The notes: generated from the sequence alone by a model not told the origin. Shown: positions 50,291 through 57,528, numbered from the stretch's first letter. The stretch: 64,000 bases of DNA from G963663775 sp963663775 (GCA_963663775.1 OY760624.1:372001-436000), one strand, 5' to 3'. Translations and numbers: made by a program.

Positions 50291-50687
50291 AATTGTATTA
50301 AATCAGCCAAAGCTGTTCTAATCGACTTTTAAAGTCTGACGTGTTGACGATTTGTTTTAAGCGGATTTTCGTCTTCCGCTTCGAATCTTTGAGTAAACTC
50401 AAAGAATTTCAGGGTTCATAAATGGTATGCTTAAAGCTTTACATTGTTCAATTTACAAGGTGCAAAATTTCTTTGCTTTCAGCGAATTTTTGCACTGTGT
50501 GTCGAAATCCTTCGTGGATTTCGGCTAAAGTGCCTTCCGCTGATTTCGCTTACCTTTTGCGCAATCAAATTGCTCAGCAGGTTCGCATTTTAACTTTGCG
50601 CAGCATCCAGTGAATTTCACCAAACACCACTTGCCACAACCCGATTCCGTTTTACGTTTTTCGCAATCGCATCGGAGTAGCTTAATT
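50291..50687 (-). other. rRNA operon 1 leader
   Basis: About 400 bp between the proximal promoter and 16S. It contains paired arms near 50380-50410 (CTTTGAGTTTACTCAAAG on the minus strand) and the ACCTTGTAAATTGAACAATG motif that recurs in the spacers. No protein gene. Confidence 0.7.
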
Positions 50688-50716
50688 ACTATATCATGCA
50701 AACTCACATTTGTCAA
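50688..50716 (-). promoter_or_regulatory. rRNA promoter P2 (proximal)
   Basis: On the minus strand, TTGACA (50711-50716), 17 bases, TATAGT (50688-50693). Confidence 0.8.
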
Positions 50717-50783
50717 CAACTTTTTTTAGTTTTTGAAAATCTTTATTTGCATGGTGCCAGTCCCTTGCGGAAGCAGCTAGATT

Positions 50784-50812
50784 AGAATACTACATCCATC
50801 CCCCTTTGTCAA
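50784..50812 (-). promoter_or_regulatory. rRNA promoter P1 (distal)
   Basis: On the minus strand, TTGACA (50807-50812), 17 bases, TATTCT (50784-50789). It lies 96 bases upstream of P2, a usual tandem rRNA arrangement. Confidence 0.75.
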
Positions 50813-50926
50813 TACCTTTTTTGATTTTTTTCGACATTTGAAAAGTAAGATAATAAATGCGGAAGAGTATTATACCTCTGACACATTTATTTTTTTATCT
50901 AAAACTGTAGAAAGCGTGGTGAAAAT

Positions 50927-51193
50927 ATGACGAAAAAAACAAAGACATTGACCTTGTCCGACCGATTAGAGATTGAGCAAGCCTATTTAATCGGCAAAAA
51001 CATCGCAGAAATTGCGACTTCCATAGATTCTTGCCCTTCGACAATCTATCGAGAACTCCATCGTGGATACGCAGGAAGACCCGATATAAACGGACGTCCC
51101 GCCTATAGCGCAAAAATAGCGCAGGAAGTCAATGCCCGAAACATTAAGCGGCGTGGGTGTCGCAGACGCACGCTTGACGATAAAAAACACTGA
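50927..51193 (+). CDS. Small IS30-type helix-turn-helix protein
   Basis: An 88-residue basic protein. Its first about 45 residues (LTLSDRLEIEQAYLIGKN, then IAEIATSIDSCPSTIYREL) match the HTH_38 domain at the N-terminus of IS30 transposases. There is no DDE catalytic domain downstream. It is either a stand-alone regulator of the kind seen on conjugative elements or a truncated transposase. The SD is weak (GTGGTGAA). It is the first gene of the accessory island and is followed by two terminator-like hairpins. Confidence 0.6.
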   Translation: MTKKTKTLTLSDRLEIEQAYLIGKNIAEIATSIDSCPSTIYRELHRGYAGRPDINGRPAYSAKIAQEVNARNIKRRGCRRRTLDDKKH

Positions 51194-51325
51194 ACTGCAG
51201 CACCTTCTGCACCTTGAAAATTTCATACAGGTACGCACAAGAGAAAAGAGGAGGGGATAGATAATCTAAACGGCATACGCCGGCATATGCGTGGCTGTAA
51301 CTGCCATAGATGCAAACTGAAAAAG

Positions 51326-51370
51326 AACTGCCGATTCTTCCAGATGATTCAGAAGAACCGGCAGTTTTAT
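51326..51370 (+). terminator. Terminator-like hairpin after the small HTH gene
   Basis: Outer arms AACTGCCG / CGGCAGTT and inner TTCTTC / GAAGAA, followed by TTATTATG. Confidence 0.6.
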
Positions 51371-51396
51371 TATGTCGAATTTGAAAAAAGGTAACA

Positions 51397-51446
51397 GAAA
51401 AGAGGTTGCTCCGCCCAGCCAAAAGTGGACAACCTCTTTTCTTTTT
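51397..51446 (+). terminator. Intrinsic terminator
   Basis: Twelve-base arms GAAAAGAGGTTG / CAACCTCTTTTC, 21-base loop, then TTTTT. Confidence 0.7.
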
Positions 51447-51532
51447 ATCCAAACCCTTTTCACCACTGAAACTTTTTATACGAAAGGAAGAAAAACATGC
51501 ATTTATTTAAACTCCCACATCAGTTGCTGCTA

Positions 51533-52410
51533 GAGCGTTTCTGAAAACTCTGACGGCTTGTATTATTTGGACAAAATGAAGATAGCAGCGATATAAATGA
51601 ACGCGAGAAAAGAGGTCGCCAGTTTGTCATAACGCGTGGCGACACGTCTAAAATTCTTCAGTTTCAGGAAAAAGCATTCGACCAGATGACGCTCTTTGTA
51701 AACCCACCAGTCGCAACGCCACGGGTTGGTCGCATTGCTTTTGGGCGGGATGGTGTATTCGCCATCCCTAATTTGAATGTAGTCCAGAATCTCTTTCGTG
51801 CCATAAGCCTTATCGGCAAGCACATTGCTGGTCGAAATGTCCACGTGAGATAAAACATCTACTGCAACTGTGCTGTCATGGACATTTCCAGCAGAGAGCT
51901 GAAAATAAATCGGATTGCCCAGACCGTCTACAATCGTATGAATTTTGGTCGTCTTTCCGCCGCGGCTTGTACCAATATGTTGGTTAAATTCGCAGTTTAC
52001 TGCCCTTTTTTAGCGCCAGCGCTGTGCTGATGTGCTTTGATGCAGGTGGAATCAATCGACAGATTTTCAAGGTCTGCTTCACTGTTCAGTGCCAGAAAGA
52101 TTGCAATCAGCGTGCCGTCATTCCGCCATTTGCAAAAACGGCTATATACGGTTTTCCACGGACCATACCGTTCGGGCAGGTCTTCCCAACCCGCTCCGCT
52201 GCGAGCCAGCCACAACATCGCATTAAACATCAGCCGATTGTCCTTTGGCGGTCGTCCTGTTCGGGCTTTCGGTATCAAATCTTTGATTTGTTCCCATTGT
52301 TCATCGGTCATTTCATATCTTCTAACTGGCATCGTGTTTTCCTTCGCTGTTTTCTTTCTATTTTACCATAATTACTGTCTTTGGGCAATTTTGCGTTTTC
52401 AGAAACGCTC
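51533..52410 (-). mobile_element. IS5-family (IS427-like) insertion sequence, 878 bp
   Basis: Perfect terminal inverted repeats start GAGCGTTTCTGAAAAC (51533-51548; complement at 52395-52410). Both ends are flanked by TA; the footprint can equally be read as a CTAG duplication. Inside is a two-frame DDE transposase on the minus strand. The element sits at codon 12 of the HTH gene. Confidence 0.9.
51563..52332 (-). CDS. IS5/IS427 transposase, two ORFs joined by a -1 frameshift
   Basis: The first ORF (52332-51997, 111 residues) has the N-terminal DUF4096-type region YEMTDEQWEQIKDLIP and reaches the first catalytic Asp in SIDSTCIKAHQHSAG. It ends soon after an A6G run (GCT AAA AAA GGG). Shifting by -1 at this run continues as AVNCEFNQHIG, then SRGGKTTKIHTIVDGLGNP, the second catalytic region VLADKAYGTKE, and VYKERHLVECFFLKLKNFRRVATRYDK with the final Glu. 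Ribosomal frameshifting or transcriptional slippage on the A run is normal for this IS group. All three acidic residues are present, so it may be active. Confidence 0.88.
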
Positions 52411-52943
52411 TAGATAAAAACCTTCAATATAGTGAAAAGAAGATAGGCATATTTATATATAGCCGAAAAAACATGACAGGCAAATATCGTCTTAGTATGG
52501 AACAGCTCTCCAAAAGGGTTTCCTGTAGTACAACGACTGTTCACAAAGCAATTCATAATCTGCATGAGTTTCGATATATTGATAAAATCAGAAATTTTCT
52601 GTTCGATGGTTCGCACGGGCGTGTGGTTTGGGATAAATATTCTTATGTAACCCGCCTGGAAACCAATCACGATTTTACATTTATTCCGTACAGCATCTTT
52701 GACTATTCCCTAACTTTTTCCGCATTCGTACTATACTGCTATTTACGCTATAAAGCCGGCAATGCACAGAAAGCATTTCCTAGCTATGCACTGATCTATC
52801 AAGAACTTGGTCTTTGTAAGAGCGCTGCACAGCGTGGTGCGAAGCAGCTTGAGAACGCAGGTCTGCTGCATATCGAGCATTTTCAAAAAGACAAAGGAGA
52901 TTTTGCAAACAACTCTTATCATTTTACAGAATCTACAAGACCT

Positions 52944-53487
52944 TCATCCAAAAGCGAAGGTCTTCAGACTGTCAAAGTCTGTCCGACTGTACCGCCCACT
53001 TCGGAAGTAAGACTCCAATGCGCTCCCGTCCATACAAAAAAGGTCATCCGGATCAAGCGCACTTGCATTGATACTTTCGTAGAATTCCAGAGAGCCGGTC
53101 ATTTGCTCCAAGAGCAAATACAGTTTGATATCGATATGCACCAGAAGCGAAACTTGGGTCAAGTCACCAGCCGTAATCTCTGCATAGATTGCTCTCGCTT
53201 GTTGTTGTAAATCTTGAAATAACTGTACTGCTTTTGCTCTCATCTCAAGAGGTTGAAACGGCTCATCGCCTAGAATTTTCACCACGCCCGGTCACCACGC
53301 CCGGATAGTTTTCTTCGAATGCACAAGGAGCATCATAAGTTAAATGAAGTGTAGCAATATCCAAATCCCAAAAATATTTGGTATTCTTGAACACTTCATT
53401 ATTGGCAGCTATCTCTTTGCTGCTAATGGGGTGATTCATTGCCATCTCAAAAGCCTTTTCGATTGGATCTGCTTTTCTGTTTTTCAT
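52944..53487 (-). pseudogene. Unknown accessory gene split by a 13-bp tandem duplication
   Basis: The start MKNRKADPIEK at 53487 has a GGAGGTT SD. The frame runs to YPGVV and then goes out of frame at a perfect tandem repeat of 13 bases (53279-53291 and 53292-53304). Deleting one copy restores one frame, PGVV-KILGDEP, giving a 176-residue protein ending LKTFAFG at 52944. It has a helical middle (MRAKAVQLFQDLQQQARAIYA) and no recognised domain. As it stands, the 5' part ends after about 74 residues and the 3' part has only an internal ATG. Function unknown; probably an element-borne gene recently inactivated. Confidence 0.7.
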
Positions 53488-53529
53488 AGATGCAACCTCC
53501 GCCCTACTGTTGTTTTTAGTATACGCCAT

Positions 53530-53786
53530 CCAATCCAGAATAGCAATATAGGGGGTTGGCCTAAAAATAATAGACTAGATTAGACTTACACGGGAACGTT
53601 ATACATAAGAGAAAGGAAAGACTATATACTTACATACCTACTGCATACAGAAGATATGCAGAGGGGACTTCCTGCGCCTATGTGGCAGGATACAACTGTA
53701 TTGCGCTGCTTTTTAGTGCACCTGTGCCGCATTTTTCTTTTCTGTTGTATGATTCTTGGAAATCTACGCCAATCTCTGAAACTTGC
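53530..53786. other. Gap upstream of the Y-family polymerase
   Basis: About 260 bp with no convincing gene. It contains a small hairpin (CCTGC/GCAGG at about 53670-53690). The promoter and LexA box of the polymerase gene begin at 53787. Confidence 0.5.
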
Positions 53787-53815
53787 TTGACAAAAAGGAA
53801 CGTCTGTTCTAGTAT
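53787..53815 (+). promoter_or_regulatory. SOS promoter: LexA box inside the -35/-10 spacer
   Basis: TTGACA (53787-53792), 17-base spacer, TAGTAT (53810-53815). The spacer contains GAAC-GTCT-GTTC (53798-53809), the Firmicute LexA (DinR) core GAACN4GTTC. Confidence 0.8.
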
Positions 53816-53844
53816 TATATCAAACACGGATGGGAGATGGGTTG

Positions 53845-55053
53845 ATGGATCGCATTATTTTACACTCAGACTTGAATAGCTTTTATGCATCGGTTGCCTG
53901 TGTCCAGGATCCATCCATCCGGGATTTGCCGGTTGCTGTCTGCGGCAGTGAAGAATTACGCCATGGCATTGTTTTGGCACGCAATCAGATTGCCAAAGAT
54001 TTTGGGGTAAAAACAGCCGAAGCAATTTGGCAGGCAAAGCGGAAGTGTCCCGATTTGGTGATGGTTCCGCCCAATCATACGCTCTATCAAGAATACTCCC
54101 ATCGGGCACGGCAAATTTATGCGGACTACACCGACCAAGTCGAACCATACGGCATTGATGAGTGTTGGCTCGATGTCACCGGCAGCACTGGCTTATTCGG
54201 CGATGGCGTGCAGATTGCACAAACCATCCGCATGCGCATGAAGCAGGAGTTGGGTATCACCGTTTCGATTGGCGTCAGCTTCGATAAAATCTTTGCTAAG
54301 CTGGGGAGTGATTATAAAAAGCCAGATGCCATCACAGTATTCTCCAGAGAGAATTTTCGGGAAAAGACCTGGGGACTGCCGATTGAAAATCTGCTCTATG
54401 TCGGTTCGGCAACGCAAAAGAAGTTGAATGGTCGTGGCATCTATACGATTGGTGAGCTTGCGCAGACAGATTCTGCATATCTAAAATCACTCTGTGGAAA
54501 AGCTGGTCAAATGCTGCATACCTTTGCCAACGGGCAGGATAGCACGCCTGTCGCACGTATCGAAGACATTGCCCCTCCAAAATCCATCGGCAATAGCAGC
54601 ACCGCAGCACATGATTTGACTTGTGAAGAGGATGTCAAGATACTCTTGCTAGAACTCGTCGAAAGTGTATCTACACGGTTACGCAAGCATGGATTTCAAG
54701 CGCAAACGGTTGCCATCAGCATTCGTGCCAATGATTTTTCTAGTTTTGAGCGGCAAGTCAAATTGACATATCCAACGGACATCACAACTGAAATTATGTC
54801 CGCAGCATTGCAGTTGTTTCGAGAAAACTGGAAGTGGCAGCGCCCCATCCGTATGATCGGCGTTCGTGTGACGGATTTCCTCTGTGATACCCATTGCCTA
54901 CAGCTAGACCTTTATGGAGATGCCCGCAAACGCGAGAAACAGGAGTCATTAGATAAGACTGTGGATGAGCTGCGGGAGCGGTTTGGAAGCAGCTGCGTCC
55001 AGCGCGCAGTGATTATGAAGGATAAAGTTTCTACAAGCAATGACACTGTTTAA
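53845..55053 (+). CDS. Y-family DNA polymerase (DinB/UmuC type)
   Basis: A 402-residue translesion polymerase. The palm motif ILHSDLNSFYASV carries the first metal Asp. YGIDECWLDVTG carries the second acidic pair, and VSIGVSFDKIFAKLGSDYKKP follows. The thumb HhH region (ENLLYVGSATQKKLNGRGIYTIGELA) and the little-finger domain come next. MDRIIL at 53845 is chosen because GGGAG lies eight bases upstream; an ATG five codons earlier is possible. It is under an apparent LexA-controlled promoter. Its island location suggests a mobile-element polymerase rather than the chromosomal polIV. Confidence 0.92.
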   Translation: MDRIILHSDLNSFYASVACVQDPSIRDLPVAVCGSEELRHGIVLARNQIAKDFGVKTAEAIWQAKRKCPDLVMVPPNHTLYQEYSHRARQIYADYTDQVEPYGIDECWLDVTGSTGLFGDGVQIAQTIRMRMKQELGITVSIGVSFDKIFAKLGSDYKKPDAITVFSRENFREKTWGLPIENLLYVGSATQKKLNGRGIYTIGELAQTDSAYLKSLCGKAGQMLHTFANGQDSTPVARIEDIAPPKSIGNSSTAAHDLTCEEDVKILLLELVESVSTRLRKHGFQAQTVAISIRANDFSSFERQVKLTYPTDITTEIMSAALQLFRENWKWQRPIRMIGVRVTDFLCDTHCLQLDLYGDARKREKQESLDKTVDELRERFGSSCVQRAVIMKDKVSTSNDTV

Positions 55054-55096
55054 AGTCTCTTACAGTAACGTATTATGTACAAAAGGAAAAAGAAAT

Positions 55097-55133
55097 AGCA
55101 GGTGCTGTCTTAACCGATAGCACCTGCTTCTTT
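55097..55133. terminator. Bidirectional terminator after the polymerase and RHH genes
   Basis: Arms AGCAGGTGCT / AGCACCTGCT, followed by TCTTTT on the plus strand and with A/T tracts on the other side. The convergent RHH gene ends at 55134. Confidence 0.7.
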
Positions 55134-55313
55134 TCATTTCTGCATATCTTTTTGAATCAAATCATTGATATAGGCGTTCAGGCTCAATCCTTTGGATGCA
55201 GCATAGGCCTTAATCTTTTCCTTTTCCCCTTTTTTTAATTTCAGCGATGCATATTCGTAATGTGTAGCATCATATTTATTACGGGCATTTTTTTGTGAAT
55301 CGGTCACGGGCAT
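55134..55313 (-). CDS. Ribbon-helix-helix (Arc/CopG-like) repressor
   Basis: A 59-residue protein with the RHH layout: a short strand YEYASLKLK, then helices KGEKEKIKAYAASKG and SLNAYINDLIQKD. Such dimers bind palindromic operators. Two ACGTATTACGT-type sites lie upstream, one at 55349-55365 next to this gene and one at 55411-55431 in the divergent promoter. The start MPVTDSQ at 55313 has GAGGTGAT. It might be an antitoxin, but no toxin partner was recognised. Confidence 0.8.
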   Translation of the reverse strand: MPVTDSQKNARNKYDATHYEYASLKLKKGEKEKIKAYAASKGLSLNAYINDLIQKDMQK

Positions 55314-55348
55314 TTCTATCACCTCTATAATAATATAACATATCGAAC

Positions 55349-55365
55349 AATATACGTAATACGTA
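55349..55365. promoter_or_regulatory. Putative RHH operator O2
   Basis: ATATACGTAATACGTA, an imperfect copy of the palindrome at 55411-55431, upstream of the RHH gene. Confidence 0.5.
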
Positions 55366-55407
55366 GTTTTAACCAAATCTTCCTGTCTTTTTTGTATAAA
55401 TCACACC

Positions 55408-55436
55408 TTGAATATACGTGTTACGTATATTATAAT
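55408..55436 (+). promoter_or_regulatory. Promoter with RHH operator O1 in its spacer
   Basis: TTGAAT (55408-55413), 17 bases, TATAAT (55431-55436). The perfect palindrome AATATACGT-GTT-ACGTATATT (55411-55431) fills the spacer, so a bound repressor would block RNA polymerase. Confidence 0.75.
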
Positions 55437-55470
55437 AAGACTATAGTACAGATTAGAAAGGAGAATGGAA

Positions 55471-55794
55471 ATGACAATCAAAAGAGAAATCCTCCGCCAA
55501 CATTTACACAACACGCCATTAGTCCAAACAATAGAGCAGAAACAACAGATAGACATCACTCGCAAGAAGCTTCGTGAGGCGCTGCAAATTATGAGTGAAA
55601 TTGAGGTCAGCGAAACGGCAATCGCAGATGTCCAGAGCAAATATGATGAATATGGGAAAATCAGCAGTGGCTACAGTAATCTTCTAGAAGATGTGTTTGG
55701 AATCAGTTGGCAGACAGAACGGATAATCTGCAAATATACCGATTGTCTAGATGAATACATCGACAACTTGTCAGAGAATATCAAGTACGATTAA
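55471..55794 (+). CDS. Hypothetical helical protein of the accessory island
   Basis: A 107-residue (from MTIKRE) mostly helical protein with a Gln/Glu-rich predicted coiled coil (about residues 22-50) and no recognised domain. The second ATG at 55471 is preferred because AAGGAG is at proper spacing. It is the first gene behind the RHH-controlled promoter. Confidence 0.65.
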   Translation: MTIKREILRQHLHNTPLVQTIEQKQQIDITRKKLREALQIMSEIEVSETAIADVQSKYDEYGKISSGYSNLLEDVFGISWQTERIICKYTDCLDEYIDNLSENIKYD

Positions 55795-55841
55795 CCCCGA
55801 TGCTAATGGCTGTTATAGCCCACCATAAGGAGGAACACAAC

Positions 55842-56045
55842 ATGGATACATATACAACGCTCATCGCCGGCACAGCTTATCAACACACCAATGGCAGCAC
55901 ATACTTCTGCAAGGAAGTGCTGGTTGGTTGTGATGCTGTTCTGGAACGTACAGGCGATAAATGGATGCTCATAGCGCACGGCACAAGAATGACTGCTGAT
56001 GCGCTACTACACTGGGACTACAGCACTGGCGGACATTGGGCGTAA
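55842..56045 (+). CDS. Hypothetical 67-residue protein
   Basis: A small polar protein (MDTYTTLIAGTAYQHTNG ... HWDYSTGGHWA) predicted to be mainly beta. AAGGAGGA lies just before the ATG at 55842, a strong sign of translation. It follows the previous gene by 47 bases in the same apparent operon. Not recognised. Confidence 0.6.
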   Translation: MDTYTTLIAGTAYQHTNGSTYFCKEVLVGCDAVLERTGDKWMLIAHGTRMTADALLHWDYSTGGHWA

Positions 56046-56095
56046 ATAGACGTGAATGTCAGACGCACCTTGTCTAGCAGAAAGGACAAAAGAAA

Positions 56096-56329
56096 ATGAA
56101 AAGAACAACTACCAAAAGACAGCAGCTGCGCCGTAAATATCGTTGGCAGAAAAGACTTCTCCTAACAGTCTTCGCAGGCATCGTTATCCTATTGGCATCC
56201 TTGCTCAACCTCGCAGCTGTTGCTGTTGTACAGCATTATGAAAATAAACCGACGGTGTATGAAGTCAAATACACCTTTAATGATGAAGGCAGCGTTGACC
56301 GTCTGGAGCGGCTCATCAGCGAATCATAG
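56096..56329 (+). CDS. Small single-pass membrane protein
   Basis: A 77-residue protein with a strongly basic N-terminus (KRQQLRRKYRWQKR), one hydrophobic helix (about residues 22-45) and an acidic C-terminal tail. The topology predicted by the positive-inside rule puts the N-terminus in the cytoplasm. AGAAAGGA lies upstream. It is the last ORF of the island operon. Not recognised. Confidence 0.6.
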   Translation: MKRTTTKRQQLRRKYRWQKRLLLTVFAGIVILLASLLNLAAVAVVQHYENKPTVYEVKYTFNDEGSVDRLERLISES

Positions 56330-56391
56330 CAGATTCTACAAACGAGCAACGAATACAAAAGAAATATTTTCCTTGCAATTAACCGAATATA

Positions 56392-56420
56392 TTGCTTTTC
56401 TTGGAATTTTGTAGTATAAT
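56392..56420 (+). promoter_or_regulatory. Promoter of the candidate noncoding RNA
   Basis: TTGCTT (56392-56397), 17 bases, consensus TATAAT (56415-56420), with an AT-rich upstream region. No ORF with an SD follows for over 1 kb. Confidence 0.65.
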
Positions 56421-56426
56421 ATACTT

Positions 56427-57408
56427 AATTAAAGGCATTAAAAAACGTCCTCTCATAGACTGCCGTTTCCTGCAAGATTCGACAGTCATGCGCCAGACAA
56501 TGAAGAAACCATTGCAGGCTGATGAGAAGACTTATGTAAGTATAACACGCATAAGAAAACTTTTTCAAGGCTTTTCGATGGGAAACTGTTGAAAAGTTAT
56601 TTTTTTGCCAAAATAACTTTTATGGCGTTCATTCTCTGTCACACGTTGGACAAGCATCAACCATGATTTTAGCAGCCCTTCGGCTGTTAAAATAAAAAAT
56701 CGTGTATGTGCCGCAAACACATACACGACCTCTCAACGGGCGAACCGATGAACATATTAAATTTTGTCGGAGCGCTCCCCTAGCACGGGAAAGTTGAGAG
56801 ATTTACGGCACCTTGACAAAATAATATTCTCCTCAGAGTAACAGACGAATGCAAGTCATTGGGACTGGATATACGCCAAGACATCAACGAAACTTGATTG
56901 AGCGATGAACTATATTCAAATTATTCCAACAGTTAGGTGCTATGCGCCATGACCTCTTGCCTTTCCGCAATCGGCTGAACATATATCACTGAACCGAAAT
57001 GTGTGCGATGACATCTTACATAATTCTTTAAGATTGAGCTAGAAGCCATTTCGATTATTCATAGGTATCACTTTATCCATTGCATTGCGAAAAAGCAGAT
57101 GAGCGACCAACATGTACCCTACTGGAAACTACATTCGATAACGAAACTCGTGGCCCAATAGAAAACCCTTAAGTGGGGGGCGGTGTCGGCTCAAAACCGA
57201 CGATCTCTGTATGACCCGTGTACATACCTGTAAGAGAGGGTGACTGACGTAAGTCACAGCTATGTAAAGCGGATGTGAGATATGGAGATAGCGCACTGGA
57301 GAGAAACTCACTGTGCGGCTTTGAGGAATCAAGGGAGTAAAAGCCCTTACATATACATAGCTTAATAAACCGAAACAGAAAATACACTGCTCGGTTTTAA
57401 TCTTTTAG
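56427..57408 (+). ncRNA. Candidate large structured noncoding RNA
   Basis: About 980 bases with no credible ORF, bounded by a sigma-A-type promoter and a terminator-like stem (AAACCGA 57367-57373 / TCGGTTT 57391-57397, then TTTTAATCTTTT). Internal helices readable by eye include an 11-bp stem at 56700-56710/56718-56728, CTCTCAAC 56730-56737 with GTTGAGAG 56793-56800, GTCGG/CCGAC at 57185-57201, and GTGACT/AGTCAC at 57240-57257. A long-range AGCTATGTA 57258-57266 / TACATAGCT 57354-57362 encloses two more hairpins. It lies next to a tRNA cluster, as the large GOLLD and ROOL RNAs of phages often do, but I cannot assign it to a family. Confidence 0.45.
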
Positions 57409-57412
57409 GTTT

Positions 57413-57458
57413 CACCGATTCAAGCAACAACCATTGAGATTTCTTGCCTGAATCGGTG
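57413..57458. repeat. Inverted repeat downstream of the candidate RNA
   Basis: CACCGATTCA / TGAATCGGTG (10 bp, 26-base loop). Its right arm shares GTG with the next inverted repeat, so the two hairpins exclude each other. Confidence 0.6.
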
Positions 57459-57528
57459 GATACCGTAAGCGCTTAATTTAGTGTGAAAAACGTATGTTTA
57501 ATAACATCTAAGCGCTTACGGTATCCAC
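57456..57528. repeat. Long perfect inverted repeat (20-bp arms) at the end of the tRNA cluster
   Basis: GTGGATACCGTAAGCGCTTA (57456-57475) and its exact complement (57509-57528) flank a 33-base centre. No T run follows on the minus strand, so it is not a standard terminator. Confidence 0.7.

Larger units (their letters stand above)
51194..51496 (+). other. Gap between the small HTH gene and the interrupted HTH gene
   Basis: About 300 bp with no credible ORF. It contains the two hairpins listed separately and, just before 51497, a GAAAGGAAG SD. Confidence 0.6.
51497..53210 (+). pseudogene. Helix-turn-helix (replication-initiator-like) gene interrupted by an IS element
   Basis: The ATG at 51497 (SD GAAAGGAAG) reads 12 codons (MHLFKLPHQLLL) up to the IS. 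Removing the element and one copy of the TA target duplication joins this in frame to GATAAAAAC at 52413. The frame then continues through the ATG at 52473 to 53210, giving about 277 residues. The N-terminal half has a winged-helix pattern (LSMEQLSKRVSCSTTTVHKAIHNL), and a second HTH-like region (ELGLCKSAAQRGAKQLENAGLLHI) follows about 110 residues later. This layout resembles RepA/DnaD-like initiators of plasmids and conjugative elements, a tentative link. The last about 85 residues are antisense to the gene at 52944-53487, so the original C-terminus may be lost. Confidence 0.65.

Noticed and set aside
55134..55313. Classical toxin-antitoxin pair
   Set aside because: The RHH protein could be an antitoxin, but the adjacent genes show no recognised toxin fold and the gene order is divergent, so it is kept as a repressor.
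56392..56592. 66-residue plus ORF at the start of the candidate RNA
   Set aside because: Its start overlaps the promoter -35/-10, it has no SD, and internal ATGs are equally unsupported.
56730..56800. Hammerhead or twister ribozyme in the first domain of the RNA
   Set aside because: CCGATGA resembles the hammerhead CTGANGA box, but the required GAAA box and stem order are not there, and no twister core could be built.
57129..57387. Minus ORFs of 67 and 72 residues
   Set aside because: No SD and no domain; they lie across strong stem-loops of the candidate RNA.
57120..57400. Group II intron remnant
   Set aside because: A few segments look intron-like, but no domain V (AGC triad with GNRA hairpin), no GTGYG 5' end and no reverse-transcriptase ORF were found.
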